NCBI GenBank assembly: GCA_949280815.1
Contig: CASDJM010000011.1
Coordinates: 1 to 40,928, forward strand
Direction: 5' to 3'
DNA length: 40,928 nt
Origin: an uncultured Clostridia bacterium
GTDB lineage: Bacteria; Bacillota; Clostridia; TANB77; CAG-508
The position numbers were made by a program, and so were the translations under genes. The first letter of the stretch is position 1. Each line of letters opens with the position of its first letter. Below, piece after piece: positions 1-7,969 of the stretch. Under the pieces are notes generated by a model, which searched no databases, was not told the origin of the DNA, and worked only from the letters and a program-made list of their open reading frames with translations.

Positions 1-25
1 TTTCCGTTAATGTTTAGAAATTTTT

Positions 26-40
26 GGGACATTTTCAAAA
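26..40. repeat. Fragment of a dispersed repeat end
   Basis: The bases GGGACATTTTCAAAA at this position recur at 31209-31223 and, inverted, at 31016-31030, where they form the ends of a palindromic element. Here only one end is visible in the first 60 bases, so this is either a solo end or an element cut by the window edge. Confidence 0.45.
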
Positions 41-74
41 GTTATTGACATAGTTGAAAACCAAAAAAAATTTG

Positions 75-159
75 GGGACGGAGGAAAAAATCATGGTTTA
101 TCTCAACAAACATACTTAAAATGCCGTTTTAATATAACCATGATTTTTTCTTCCGTCCC
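75..159 (-). terminator. Long inverted repeat and probable terminator after rpmA
   Basis: Arms 75-98 and 136-159 pair over 24 bases with a single G-U wobble; the loop is 37 bases. Read on the minus strand, the hairpin starts about 10 bases after the rpmA stop and is followed by a run of T (the A run at 62-70), so it can end the rplU-rpmA transcript. The stem is longer than an ordinary terminator, and 19 of the first 20 bases of its left arm recur at 40191-40210, so it is probably a repeat-family member serving as a terminator. Confidence 0.6.
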
Positions 160-169
160 TAAAATCATT

Positions 170-430
170 TTATTGTTCAATTGGGTAAACACTTACTTGT
201 TTTTTATCTTTTCCTTTTCTTTCAAATTTTACATTTCCATCTACTAATGCATATAGTGTATCATCACTACCTTTACCAACATTAGTTCCTGGATGCATTT
301 TAGTTCCTCTTTGTCTTACTAGGATATTTCCTGCTAAAACAAATTGACCATCAGCTCTTTTTACACCAAGACGTTTAGATTCACTCTCTCTTCCGTTATG
401 GCTACTACCTTGACCTTTCTTATGAGCCAT
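170..430 (-). CDS. rpmA: 50S ribosomal protein L27
   Basis: L27 is a large-subunit ribosomal protein whose flexible N-terminus reaches the peptidyl-transferase centre. The 86-residue product has the family start [16 protein letters not shown] and the [10 protein letters not shown] and [12 protein letters not shown] blocks. The protein begins directly at the mature-type sequence. Most Bacillota make L27 with a short N-terminal extension that the Prp protease removes, and encode prp (ysxB) between rplU and rpmA. Here neither the extension nor prp is present: only 61 bases separate the two genes. It is co-transcribed with rplU and followed by a long hairpin. Confidence 0.97.
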   Translation of the reverse strand: MAHKKGQGSSHNGRESESKRLGVKRADGQFVLAGNILVRQRGTKMHPGTNVGKGSDDTLYALVDGNVKFERKGKDKKQVSVYPIEQ

Positions 431-491
431 GCTTTCTCACTCCTTTCAGTTTTCCTTTCTATTTGCTGGATTTTATTTCTAAAATTTAGTT

Positions 492-851
492 TTAAGCTTC
501 TACTTTTTCAGTAGCTTTTTTTGTATCTTCTTTTTTAGTAGCTGTTTTTATAGATGTAATTTCTACTTTTGTATATGGTTGTCTATGTCCTTGTTTTCTT
601 CTATAATTCTTTTTAGCTTTCATTTTGAAAACAATGATTTTTTTTGCCTTACCATGAGAGACTACTTTTCCTTCTACTTTTACACCTTTTACATATGGAT
701 TTCCGATTTGTACTTTTCCTTCATCAGATACAAAAATTACGTTATCAAAAGTAACTTTTTTACCTTCCTCTGCATCTAATTTTTCAAAAAATACAACATC
801 TCCTTCTGTTACTTTGTATTGTTTTCCACAGCTTTCAATGATTGCGTACAT
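492..851 (-). CDS. rplU: 50S ribosomal protein L21
   Basis: L21 binds 23S rRNA in the large subunit. The first roughly 100 residues match the family ([14 protein letters not shown] start, [21 protein letters not shown] near the end). A lysine/threonine/glutamate-rich tail of about 18 residues (from [11 protein letters not shown]) extends beyond the usual length of about 103 and is probably disordered. A strong AGGGAGGTG ribosome site lies 8 bases before the ATG. It is the first gene of the rplU-rpmA operon and has its own promoter at 957-985 and a leader of about 100 bases. Confidence 0.97.
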   Translation of the reverse strand: MYAIIESCGKQYKVTEGDVVFFEKLDAEEGKKVTFDNVIFVSDEGKVQIGNPYVKGVKVEGKVVSHGKAKKIIVFKMKAKKNYRRKQGHRQPYTKVEITSIKTATKKEDTKKATEKVEA

Positions 852-950
852 TTAAAATGCACCTCCCTTATTTGTATACTCGCTAATCCTTAATTTTCAG
901 GCAATTAACTTTTCATTAATATTTAGGTACCTTGACTAAGCGGATTACAA
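852..950 (-). promoter_or_regulatory. Untranslated leader of rplU (possible L21 leader)
   Basis: The promoter at 957-985 leaves about 100 bases of mRNA before rplU. Within it TAATCC (with GCTTAG after it) can pair with GGATTA in GGATTAGCGAG shortly before the ribosome site. Bacillota often carry an autoregulatory L21 leader RNA in this position. I infer the class from position and the short pairing only; no covariance model was run. Confidence 0.35.
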
Positions 951-956
951 TTTGCA

Positions 957-985
957 ATTCTATCATAATTCTACTTATTTGTCAA
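957..985 (-). promoter_or_regulatory. SigA-type promoter for rplU-rpmA
   Basis: On the minus strand TTGACA (980-985) is followed after exactly 17 bases by TAGAAT (957-962). The -35 box lies inside the 3' end of rdgB, so rplU has its own promoter and does not depend on read-through from upstream. Confidence 0.75.
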
Positions 986-1549
986 TTGTTTTTCTAAATT
1001 TTCCAGTGCTCTTTTCCTGTGGCTGATTTTATTCTTTTCTTTTTTAGATAATTCTGCATAAGTTTTCCCATTTTCTAATTCAAAAATTGGATCAAATCCA
1101 AATCCATTATCTCCTCTTGGCTCTTTGGCTATTTTTCCTTCTATCTCTCCTTCTGCTACCACAAATTCGCCATTTTCATAATAAACTACTGCACATACTA
1201 CTTTTGCTTTTCTTTCTTCCTCTTTTAAATTTTTCATCTTCTCTAATATAGCTTCATTTTTCTGACTTGGTGTTGCATCTTCACCTAAAAATCTATCTGT
1301 ATAGACACCTGGCCAACCGTTAAGAGCATTTATACATAGACCACTATCATCTGCTATACATGGCATATTAATTAGTTCTGCTGTTTCCTTTGCTTTTTTC
1401 TTTGCATTTCCTTCAAAGGTCTCTTGGTCTTCATTGACTTCTATTTTACAGTTTACATCTTTTAATGTTAATAATTCATAATTTTTTAGAATGTGTTTGA
1501 TTTCTTTTAATTTTCCTTGATTGTTAGTTACTACTACTATCTTTTTCAT
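971..1549 (-). CDS. rdgB: XTP/dITP diphosphatase (RdgB/HAM1 family)
   Basis: It hydrolyses non-canonical purine triphosphates (dITP, XTP) to monophosphates and pyrophosphate, cleaning the nucleotide pool in the cytosol. The 192-residue protein is of normal family length. Visible motifs are TNNQGK at residues 8-13, FEGNA with the metal-binding glutamate near 46, DDSGL at 67-71, GFGFDPIF near 149-156 and SHRKRAL near the end. An AGGGAG-type ribosome site precedes the ATG. Its 3' end carries the rplU promoter. The gap of 131 bases from the upstream dehydrogenase leaves open whether they share a transcript. Confidence 0.95.
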   Translation of the reverse strand: MKKIVVVTNNQGKLKEIKHILKNYELLTLKDVNCKIEVNEDQETFEGNAKKKAKETAELINMPCIADDSGLCINALNGWPGVYTDRFLGEDATPSQKNEAILEKMKNLKEEERKAKVVCAVVYYENGEFVVAEGEIEGKIAKEPRGDNGFGFDPIFELENGKTYAELSKKEKNKISHRKRALENLEKQLTNK

Positions 1550-1680
1550 TTCTTTCTCCCTATTTTTATCTCTTAATGTATAACTTTTTAACTCTGCATT
1601 TAGATTTCTGTATACCCTTTAACTTTTGTCTCTTTTTTTCTTTAAATTTGATTCATGCTCTACTCTCTTTATAATATTCT

Positions 1681-2373
1681 TTAATAATTTTCTATATCTT
1701 TTATTCCAAACTCAGGAATCATAACATCTTCATCGCAACTAATAATAAACTCAATTGCTTTTGCAACTTTTTCTGTTTCTAATCCTGTTGAAGTATCATA
1801 ATCATTTCCTGCTTTTTTAAATATATTGGTCTGCATAAATCCTGGATAAAATCCTGTTACTTTTATTCCCTTTTTACTTACATCTTTTTGAATCGAACGA
1901 TTAAATCCTCTCATAGCCCATTTGGAAGCATTGTATACTGTTGAAAAATCATCACTATCAAAACTCGCTTGAGAACAAACATTAATGATTAAGCCTTTTT
2001 TGTTTTCATACATACTTGGTAATACTGCTTTTGTCATATATATTGGACCTTTTGTGTTTACATCTATACAATTACTTATAACATCATAACTACATTCAGT
2101 CAAATCTCCTGCTAACCATACTCCTGCATTATTTATTAATACATCTATTCTCTTACACTTTTGAAGTATATTTTTTATTGCCCTTTCTATACTATTACAG
2201 TTTGTTACATCACATAATTGATAATCCGAATTTGTTTCTTTTGCAACATCTTTTAATCCATCTTCTTGGTTTGATAAAATAATAATTTTATTTTCCTCAT
2301 TTTGTGCTAATCTTTCTGTGATTGACTTCCCTAATCCTTCACTTCCACCTGTAATAACAATTACTTTTTTCAT
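1681..2373 (-). CDS. Short-chain dehydrogenase/reductase, substrate unknown
   Basis: A classical NAD(P)-dependent oxidoreductase of 230 residues. The cofactor motif TGGSEGLG is at 8-15, NNAG at 81-84, the catalytic serine is in the NVCSQAS segment (about 134-137), and Y147 and K151 form the YNASK active-site motif. Overall it resembles SDR proteins annotated as 3-oxoacyl-ACP reductase-like, but the substrate cannot be read from sequence. It stands at the boundary between core genes and the degraded region upstream. Confidence 0.88.
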   Translation of the reverse strand: MKKVIVITGGSEGLGKSITERLAQNEENKIIILSNQEDGLKDVAKETNSDYQLCDVTNCNSIERAIKNILQKCKRIDVLINNAGVWLAGDLTECSYDVISNCIDVNTKGPIYMTKAVLPSMYENKKGLIINVCSQASFDSDDFSTVYNASKWAMRGFNRSIQKDVSKKGIKVTGFYPGFMQTNIFKKAGNDYDTSTGLETEKVAKAIEFIISCDEDVMIPEFGIKDIENY

Positions 2374-2634
2374 ACTATCCTCTCACTTTCTATATCTATT
2401 TTGCTTTTTTAACATTTCATCTTTTCCCTTTTATCACTAGTAGCTTCTTGTCCTACATCTACATTATATGACTTATTATCAATTTTACTTTATTCCATGT
2501 ATGATATGTATGAGTTTTTTTGGCTGGGGATTTTCCTTGATTTAAACTACATTTAGTTTACGATATTATTTTTTAAAATTCAATCTTAGTAAGCCAAATT
2601 ACTATGTTCTTTAACCTTTTCTTTAGTTTATTAA

Positions 2635-2893
2635 CATTAATTCACTGCATTTTTTCCACTTGTTAAATGCATTACAACTATAGAATTGATACCTTTATAT
2701 CATAAATGTGCAAAACTATATTTAGTCCTATTTTATTTATATATTCTATTTGTTCACCCAATTATGCTCATTATATTCATTGCTTTCCCAATGAATAAAG
2801 ATATTCTAATCCTGATTCTTTAATTGAATTAAGTATCTCAATATCACTTATTGCTTTATTATCATTACTTACAATTACAGCTACCTCTTGCAT
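2635..2893 (-). pseudogene. Remnant of a sugar phosphate isomerase/epimerase (TIM barrel)
   Basis: No intact gene lies between 2374 and 2895, but the minus strand holds a decayed one. A start codon at 2893, two bases after the HD gene stop and with a GGAAG ribosome site, opens a frame reading MQEVAVIVSNDNKAISDIEI then LNSIKESGLEYLY before a stop. A second frame continues EQIEYINKIGLNIV, and a third reads IVVMHLTSGKN. These match successive segments of AP-endonuclease-2-like sugar phosphate isomerases as I recall them. At least two frameshifts and internal deletions are needed. It was probably once translationally coupled to the HD gene. 2374-2634 shows nothing recognisable. Confidence 0.55.
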
Positions 2894-2895
2894 AT

Positions 2896-3687
2896 CTACA
2901 CTTCCATTCTTAATCTATCTTCAATATATTTTATAGCATGTTGTCTAATATTTTCCATTTTTTGTTTTGTATCAACATTTTTATAATCCACTCTATTTAC
3001 TAATCTGTTTATATAATCATTTTCATATAAATACTTAAGTCCCGAAGTAAAGTTATAATCAAAAATAAATGCTATATAAGATACCCACATATCCATGTGT
3101 GTTTTTCTATCTGCTCTTAATATCACTTTACTGTTCATAAAATCATTATAAATATTTTCACTAATTGTTTGTTTTTCTAACACTTCTTCTGTTACTTCAG
3201 TATCAAAAATAGCCTCAAACTTTTCTATCTCTTTTACTCTAAAATTATCGGTCTTGTCTGCATCTCTTACTAATTTTGCATGTAATAACTCTTTTTCATT
3301 TAGCCCATCTTCTATTTTATATTTATTGTGATTAAATATTGCTTTATATATTATATCATCATATTTGTCATTTTCTATAAATTTTCTAATTAAGTTTTCT
3401 TCAAATAATATTTTTACTCCATAATCTGCATAATCATTATTTTCCATATTATCTATAAAATTATCAAATATCTTTATTTGTTTAAATCTACCAATATCAT
3501 GTAACAATGCTATCAATTTTGCTAAATCAATATCTTCTTCACTAAGGTTTAAATCTTTTGCTATATACTCGCTAGCTTTTACAACTCCATATGTATGTAC
3601 TATCTTTAACTTGTTTTTCTCTTTTTCTGTGTCAAAATTTTTTAAATATTCTTTAAAATGCTTTTCAGCATTATTAATATCCAACAT
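2896..3687 (-). CDS. HD-domain phosphohydrolase
   Basis: A 263-residue cytosolic protein with the metal-dependent HD fold. The first metal histidine is H31 in KIVHTYGV, the HD pair is H63-D64 in LLHDIGRF, and later FNHNKY and RDADKTDN supply the remaining ligands of the pattern. HD proteins of this size usually act on nucleotides or cyclic nucleotides; the substrate is not evident. It is followed after two bases by the start of the isomerase remnant. The gene is intact within an otherwise decaying stretch. Confidence 0.8.
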   Translation of the reverse strand: MLDINNAEKHFKEYLKNFDTEKEKNKLKIVHTYGVVKASEYIAKDLNLSEEDIDLAKLIALLHDIGRFKQIKIFDNFIDNMENNDYADYGVKILFEENLIRKFIENDKYDDIIYKAIFNHNKYKIEDGLNEKELLHAKLVRDADKTDNFRVKEIEKFEAIFDTEVTEEVLEKQTISENIYNDFMNSKVILRADRKTHMDMWVSYIAFIFDYNFTSGLKYLYENDYINRLVNRVDYKNVDTKQKMENIRQHAIKYIEDRLRMEV

Positions 3688-3714
3688 AATTTATCTCCTT
3701 TTCAATCTCTAATG

Positions 3715-4022
3715 TTATTTTTTGTTTAGTCCTTTTTTCTTTTCTTTTTCTAACTGTTTCAAACTCTTTTTAGGTGTTGACAAGTCTTCTGGCATAGTTC
3801 CTCCATGTTCTTTTATTGTTTTTCTTATTTTTGAACCAACCTCATAATGAGCCTTATTAGCTTCTTTTTCACTTTGAATATTATCTTTTTTTAATTTTTG
3901 TTCTGTTTGAGATATTCTAAATAAATTTGCTATAAGTTCATACTTCCCATATTGTCTAAAATATCTTCTCTGTATCTCAATCCTTTTCTTTTAGCAATGT
4001 CATCAGCTGTTTCTCCATTTTT
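3715..4022 (-). pseudogene. C-terminal remnant of DNA-damage-inducible protein D (DinD)
   Basis: The minus strand encodes, in two frames, NGETADDIAKRKGLRYRED then ILDNMGS, and after a one-base shift ELIANLFRISQTEQKLKKDN, followed by SEKEANKAHYEVGSKIRKTI and GGTMPEDLSTPKKSLKQLEK to a stop at 3715. This is the C-terminal third of DinD, whose family ends in the same AHY.VG..VR.TI..LGGTMPE.LPTP pattern. The N-terminal part is missing and the fragment abuts a histidine phosphatase fragment, so two broken genes are joined. Confidence 0.7.
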
Positions 4023-4107
4023 CACTTAATTCACAATCTATTTATCCTTGAAGTAATTTTTTCTGATTATATGTACTTTCTGTATGACGTATTAAAGTTA
4101 TTTTCAT
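4023..4107 (-). pseudogene. N-terminal fragment of a histidine phosphatase
   Basis: Starting one base after the GNAT stop, the minus strand reads MKITLIRHTESTYNQKKLLQ then G, a stop codon, and IDCELSEK in the same frame. This is the phosphohistidine RHxES-type start (here RHTES) of the phosphoglycerate-mutase-like phosphatases, with one in-frame stop where the family has a polar residue. Homology ends after about 30 residues, where DinD sequence begins. Confidence 0.65.
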
Positions 4108-4108
4108 A

Positions 4109-4549
4109 CTACACCTTTTTATAATAAAATTTTAGATTAATTTCATGTGCATCATAATATTTCAAGATTCTTTGCATTCTTTTATTTTCATCACCTGTAG
4201 CACATGATACTATTTTTATATCTTTGTTTTCTTCTCGTAGTTTTTCTATTAATTTAAAGAACACACCACATTTTCTATATTCTTCTTCAACATACATTTG
4301 AGAAATCCATAAAACTTCGCCATCATTTGCCCAATAGAAATATGAGTATAGAATCATACCAACAGGCTTATTATCTATTTTTGCAACTAAACAATGAAAT
4401 TTAGGATTATCACAAAAATAATCTTTACCAATATTTTGTTCCAAACCACTTGTTTGTTCTGTATCATTAACATTGTTTATTATATTGTTAGCACGTATTA
4501 TAAATTCTTTATGTTCTTTATTCGCTTTTAACACTTTTATTTCTTTCAT
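4109..4549 (-). CDS. GNAT family N-acetyltransferase
   Basis: A 146-residue acetyl-CoA-dependent transferase. The core is visible as LWISQMYVEEEYRKCGVFFK, i.e. the beta-4 strand followed by the acetyl-CoA loop (R/Q-x-x-G type, here YRKCG), then IKIVSCATGDENKRMQRILK and a C-terminal FYYKK strand. Acceptor substrate unknown. It overlaps nothing and is followed directly by the histidine phosphatase fragment, suggesting a former operon. Confidence 0.8.
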   Translation of the reverse strand: MKEIKVLKANKEHKEFIIRANNIINNVNDTEQTSGLEQNIGKDYFCDNPKFHCLVAKIDNKPVGMILYSYFYWANDGEVLWISQMYVEEEYRKCGVFFKLIEKLREENKDIKIVSCATGDENKRMQRILKYYDAHEINLKFYYKKV

Positions 4550-4567
4550 AATTGTCTCTTTCTTTTA

Positions 4568-5352
4568 TTAAAAAATATTATTATAAATTTCAAATGCATA
4601 AGCAATTTTTTCTTGTTCTGCAAGATTTATCATTAGTTTATGATTATAAATTTCATTAGGATTATTTATAACATTGATAAATGCATTATTTTCCATTTTA
4701 TTAATTAAATTATCAGAAATAATTTTCTTTGTTTCATCATTAGTAGCAAAAGCAGGAATAATAAAATCAGCACTAGTAAAAATTGTTTCTAAATCAACCT
4801 TTTTATAATCATTATCTTTATTCGACCTATTCCAGTAAATAACTTTCATTCCTAAATTAGAACATAATTCAGCAACTCTACTACCAATCGTTCCTAATCC
4901 AATTATACCTACAGTTTTATTTCTAATTTCAGTTGTTAACATATTTTTTGAATATTCCATTTTAAAATCATTTTTTAATTGCAATGGAAACTTCTTTGCT
5001 AAACACATCATTAAAAATATAGCATATTCTGCTATAGAATCTGTTGAATATTTAGGAATATTTGTAACTATTATATTATTATTTTTACAATATTCTAAAT
5101 CTATCCAATCATAAGCTGTTGTAGATAAACAAATAGCTTTTAAATTTTTAATTTTACTTAAATGTTTTTCATTTATATCCCAGTTATACCAGTCAGAATC
5201 TACTAGTAATATTTTTTCTTCGTTATCTCCTAAATATGGGGCTTTATCTAACTCAAAAATTTTTCCTAGTAAAATAACCTTACCTATATTTTCTAAATTT
5301 GTATTTGATTTTCTGTAAAACTATATTTCGTATATGTAATATAAATATTCAT
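4568..5352 (-). pseudogene. D-2-hydroxyacid dehydrogenase, frameshifted and C-terminally truncated
   Basis: An ATG at 5352 opens MNIYITYTKYSFTENQIQI and stops; a one-base shift near 5300 continues NLENIGKVILLGKIFELDK through to 4568. The Rossmann part is clear: TVGIIGLGTIGSRVAELCSN and VIYWNRS. The expected catalytic arginine segment (usually N.SRG) reads INVINNP, and the protein ends at FEIYNNIF, before the catalytic histidine region that normally follows. It is therefore probably inactive. An intact NAD-binding half could still be translated from the internal ATG at 5011. Confidence 0.65.
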
Positions 5353-5394
5353 CACAATGCCTCCTAGCTATATATTTATAACATATATATTGGA

Positions 5395-5665
5395 TTTAGG
5401 TCAAGTATTAGATAGCAATAATCTACGACATATTAGGTTACACGATTTAAGGCATAGTTGTGGTACTTTATTAATTCAGAATGGTGTACCAGTTAAAGAT
5501 ATACAAATATGGTTAGGTCATTCTAGTTACAATACTACAGCAAATATATATACTCATGTAGATACAGAATCAAAACAAAATTCTGCCTTAGTAATTGGTA
5601 ATAGTTTAAACTTTACTGACCCTAGTCAAGATGATGACGAAGAAGATGAAGAAATGGAGTTATAA
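5395..5665 (+). pseudogene. C-terminal fragment of a tyrosine integrase
   Basis: The plus strand encodes the catalytic end of a phage-type integrase: HDLRHSCGTLLIQNG (His-x-x-Arg), IWLGHSSYNTTANIYTHVD (second His and the nucleophile Tyr), then an acidic tail DDDEEDEEMEL. The N-terminal domains, the first catalytic Arg and the Lys are missing. The open frame starts at 5357, but its first dozen residues do not look like integrase. It points towards the attachment site at 5845, so it looks like the scar of an earlier element at the same hotspot. Confidence 0.7.
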
Positions 5666-5844
5666 ATAAGAAAATTGTTAGAAATGTTAGAAAATTTAGA
5701 AATTAAAAAATCCTTATTTAAGCCACTAAATAAAGATTTTATAAAAATAAAATGTTGTGAATTTTGTAGAACTTTTTGTAGAACTACAAAATTTTTTAAA
5801 ATTAAAACCTCAAGCTTAATCTTACAAAACGCTTAAGGTTCTAA
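5666..5844. other. Gap between the integrase remnant and the attachment site
   Basis: No gene is seen. The stretch has short A/T-rich direct repeats (TTAGAAA at 5678-5702, TTTTTGTAGAACT-type repeats near 5764-5787) and an imperfect palindrome around CTCAAGCTTAATC...GCTTAAGG at 5811-5839. The repeats may be integrase arm-type sites of the older or the present element; this is inference. Confidence 0.3.
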
Positions 5845-5917
5845 TGGTGCAGATAAGCAAATTAAAATTGCTATTATCTCTGCTTATATCAAGTGTTTTC
5901 AAATTTCGTATCTTTGT

Positions 5918-5932
5918 CCCGACATTGTCGGG
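5918..5932. repeat. Perfect small palindrome at the left element end
   Basis: CCCGACATTGTCGGG is a palindrome of two CCCGACA heptamers in opposite orientation. It lies between the attachment site and the integrase stop. It could terminate int transcription (the T run is weak) or bind a protein. The same heptamer occurs twice in direct orientation at 17564-17570 and 17577-17583, upstream of repA. Confidence 0.5.
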
Positions 5933-5966
5933 AATATATTTTTCTATCAAATTATTTATTATTATC

Positions 5967-7418
5967 TTATTCTTTTATCGTATTATTTTCAAGTATCTTT
6001 TCATATTTTTCATTCATCTTTTGCATATATTCTGTGTATTTATACATTTGATTTTTCTGATGGTAATCAAATATATCTCCATAAATATTTATTGTAGTTT
6101 GAATGTTAGCATGTCCTAGTACTTTCTGAAGTGTTGCTAAATCCATACCTGCCTCTATACATCTAGTTGCAAAGGTATGTCTTAACATATGAACGTTTAC
6201 ATCACTCGTTTTTTCATTTACATAGTGAATACCTTTTGTTTTAGAGTCTTTCTTGTGTTTAGTCATAATTACTTTTATTCCTGCATTTTTACAAATTCGT
6301 TTAAATGCACTATTTACTTGACTATTTTCGTATATCTTGCCATCTTTTCGAAGAAATATCATATTCCTTTTATTTGATGTCATTTCATTAATTGCTCTTT
6401 CTGAAATCTCTTTTGAATTTTTATCTAAATGTAAATTTCTTTTACCATTTTTCGTTTTAGTAACATTTCCAACTATTCTTTTTCCACTTTTATTTTTAGT
6501 AATTGTTTTATTAACACTAATTGTTCCATAATCTTCATCAAAATTAAAATCATCTGTAGTTAATGCTAAAACTTCTCCAATTCTCATACCTGTATATAAT
6601 GCTAGTAGTAGCATATTGTTATATTGTGTATAATGAGTGTTCATATATTGAATTAATATATATTCTTCTTTTATTGTAAATGCTACAACATCTTTATCTT
6701 CTTTATGACTTTTAGGCTTTTCTATTGGATCAATACTAAAATCCAAAGCAATTTCTTTATCTATAAGATGTTTTTTATAAGCTAAATCAAAAGCATTTTT
6801 TATTATGCTATATTCCTTTGATATAGTGGAATTAGATTTATGTCGTTCTGCTTGTAAAAATCTCTCAATCTCATTTCTCGTCACATTTTGAATAGGTTTG
6901 AACATAAAGTTGTATGCACTACAAGCTTTTATTGTTTGCATATTTCTATTATAACCAGAGCCATGAGTTGCTGAAAGTTTATATTTGTTTTCTTCGATTT
7001 CTTTAGCTAATTCAATTATTGACACTTCATTTGGTGTATAAATAGTTTCTTTAATTCCTTCTTCTTTGTTTTTTATATATTGTGCTTTCAACTTTTCTAA
7101 AACAATTTCTTCCGATTTACCAGAAAATGATTGTCTAATAGCTTTTCCTGTATTTGCATTTATTCCAAGTTTTAATAATCTTCCTTCGTATTCATCATAA
7201 AAATTAAACTTATCACATAAAGTGTTATCACTGCAATTTTTACATTTATTACATCTTTCCATAGTTTCTTTATTTCTACGATTTAAACATAAATTCTTAT
7301 GATTGCAATTTTCACATATAGGACAAATGCTTTTCTTTGGATTCTTTATAAACTTTTTTCTTTTTCTAATTGTAATAACATAGTCGATACCTTCGACAAA
7401 GTCTTTCTTCTTACTCAT
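5967..7418 (-). CDS. int: Tyrosine-type site-specific integrase with N-terminal Cys-rich domain
   Basis: It integrates and excises the element by DNA strand exchange. I choose the ATG at 7418 because GGGAG precedes it at good spacing; an ATG five codons upstream (7433) has none. Numbering from 7418, the catalytic set is R279 (TGMRIGE), H410 and R413 ([10 protein letters not shown]), H436 (LGH) and the nucleophile Y446 (NIYGD). A core-binding SAM-like domain spans about 130-220. The unusual part is residues 32-68, where C-x2-C-x2-C-x5-C occurs twice exactly 24 residues apart, probably binding zinc. The 3' end faces the attachment site. A nested inverted repeat lies in its leader. Confidence 0.92.
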   Translation of the reverse strand: MSKKKDFVEGIDYVITIRKRKKFIKNPKKSICPICENCNHKNLCLNRRNKETMERCNKCKNCSDNTLCDKFNFYDEYEGRLLKLGINANTGKAIRQSFSGKSEEIVLEKLKAQYIKNKEEGIKETIYTPNEVSIIELAKEIEENKYKLSATHGSGYNRNMQTIKACSAYNFMFKPIQNVTRNEIERFLQAERHKSNSTISKEYSIIKNAFDLAYKKHLIDKEIALDFSIDPIEKPKSHKEDKDVVAFTIKEEYILIQYMNTHYTQYNNMLLLALYTGMRIGEVLALTTDDFNFDEDYGTISVNKTITKNKSGKRIVGNVTKTKNGKRNLHLDKNSKEISERAINEMTSNKRNMIFLRKDGKIYENSQVNSAFKRICKNAGIKVIMTKHKKDSKTKGIHYVNEKTSDVNVHMLRHTFATRCIEAGMDLATLQKVLGHANIQTTINIYGDIFDYHQKNQMYKYTEYMQKMNEKYEKILENNTIKE

Positions 7419-7442
7419 TTTTACTCCCTTCATAAAAATTTA

Positions 7443-7516
7443 AAGGGAATGTCTTGCAAGTAAATACTTACTTGTGCTATAATAATTTTGTGAGTTTATA
7501 GGGAAGACATTCCCTT
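7443..7516 (-). promoter_or_regulatory. Nested inverted repeats in the int leader
   Basis: AAGGGAATGTCTT (7443-7455) and AAGACATTCCCTT (7504-7516) are perfect 13-base arms. Inside lies a second palindrome, CAAGTAA-ATAC-TTACTTG (7457-7474). In int mRNA the arm nearest the gene ends in TTCCCTT, which can also pair with the AAGGGAG of the int ribosome site, so the leader could switch between two structures. A protein operator is the alternative. The effect on int is inferred. Confidence 0.5.
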
Positions 7517-7525
7517 GTACTTAGT

Positions 7526-7559
7526 AGAGGTTTAGAAGTGCGATTTCTAAATCTCTTTT
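7526..7559 (+). terminator. Stem-loop between xis and int
   Basis: Arms 7526-7537 and 7545-7556 pair over 12 bases (one G-U), with a short loop, and are followed on the plus strand by a short T run. It could end a plus-strand transcript from the TATAAT at 7480-7485 (TTGCAA 18 bases upstream), which would give a short RNA opposing the xis-int interval. It could also simply separate xis from int. Only the hairpin is certain. Confidence 0.4.
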
Positions 7560-7564
7560 GCTTT

Positions 7565-7768
7565 CTAGCAAATAATATGCCTAGAACTCATATAATTTCT
7601 TAAAGCATTTGCTTCAATTCCGAAACCTCTGCCATATTTCTGTGCTGGAAAATCAGCTCTGTGAAATAGTTCTAAACATTTTACTCTACCAATATGAAAC
7701 ATTTTGCAAATATCTTTTGTTGTATAAATTATTGGCATTGGTTTTTCTTTAGATTTAACTTCTAACAT
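7565..7768 (-). CDS. xis: Excisionase-like helix-turn-helix protein
   Basis: Start chosen at 7768, seven bases after an AAAGGAGG site; the open frame extends upstream to 7804 without a ribosome site. The 67-residue product has the MerR/AlpA-like winged-helix pattern of excisionases: IYTTKDICKMFHIGRVKCLE is the helix-turn-helix and ALRNYM the final helix. Such proteins direct the adjacent integrase towards excision. It lies directly upstream of int on the same strand and is divergent from the gene at 7970. The assignment rests on fold pattern, size and position. Confidence 0.7.
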   Translation of the reverse strand: MLEVKSKEKPMPIIYTTKDICKMFHIGRVKCLELFHRADFPAQKYGRGFGIEANALRNYMSSRHIIC

Positions 7769-7792
7769 TAGCATTCCTCCTTTCGTTGCTAT

Positions 7793-7941
7793 TAAATTTC
7801 TCAATTTCTATTGCATAATTCTTTGTTTTGTAGTATTATTAAAATAGATAGTGAGAAATTTTACTTTTGATTTGCATTGTTATTATACTAAAGGTATTAT
7901 AAGATGTCAATACAATTTACCAAATTTCTAAAATTTCTCAC
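7793..7941. promoter_or_regulatory. Divergent control region with repeated AAATTTCT boxes
   Basis: Between xis and the gene at 7970 the motif AAATTTCT(C/A)A recurs: a tandem pair around 7794-7810, an inverted copy GTGAGAAATTTT at 7851-7862, and another tandem pair ending AAAATTTCTCAC at 7930-7941. The inverted copy and the last copy are perfect 12-base mirrors. This arrangement suits operators for a repressor controlling both directions. No regulator gene is obvious besides the excisionase. Confidence 0.4.
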
Positions 7942-7969
7942 AAAATATTTATGAAAGGAAAAAATACTA

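Noticed and set aside
5844-6119. Plus-strand hydrophobic frame of 91 residues
   Set aside because: It lies opposite the integrase 3' end, lacks a ribosome site and owes its hydrophobicity to the complement of a Lys/Glu-rich gene.
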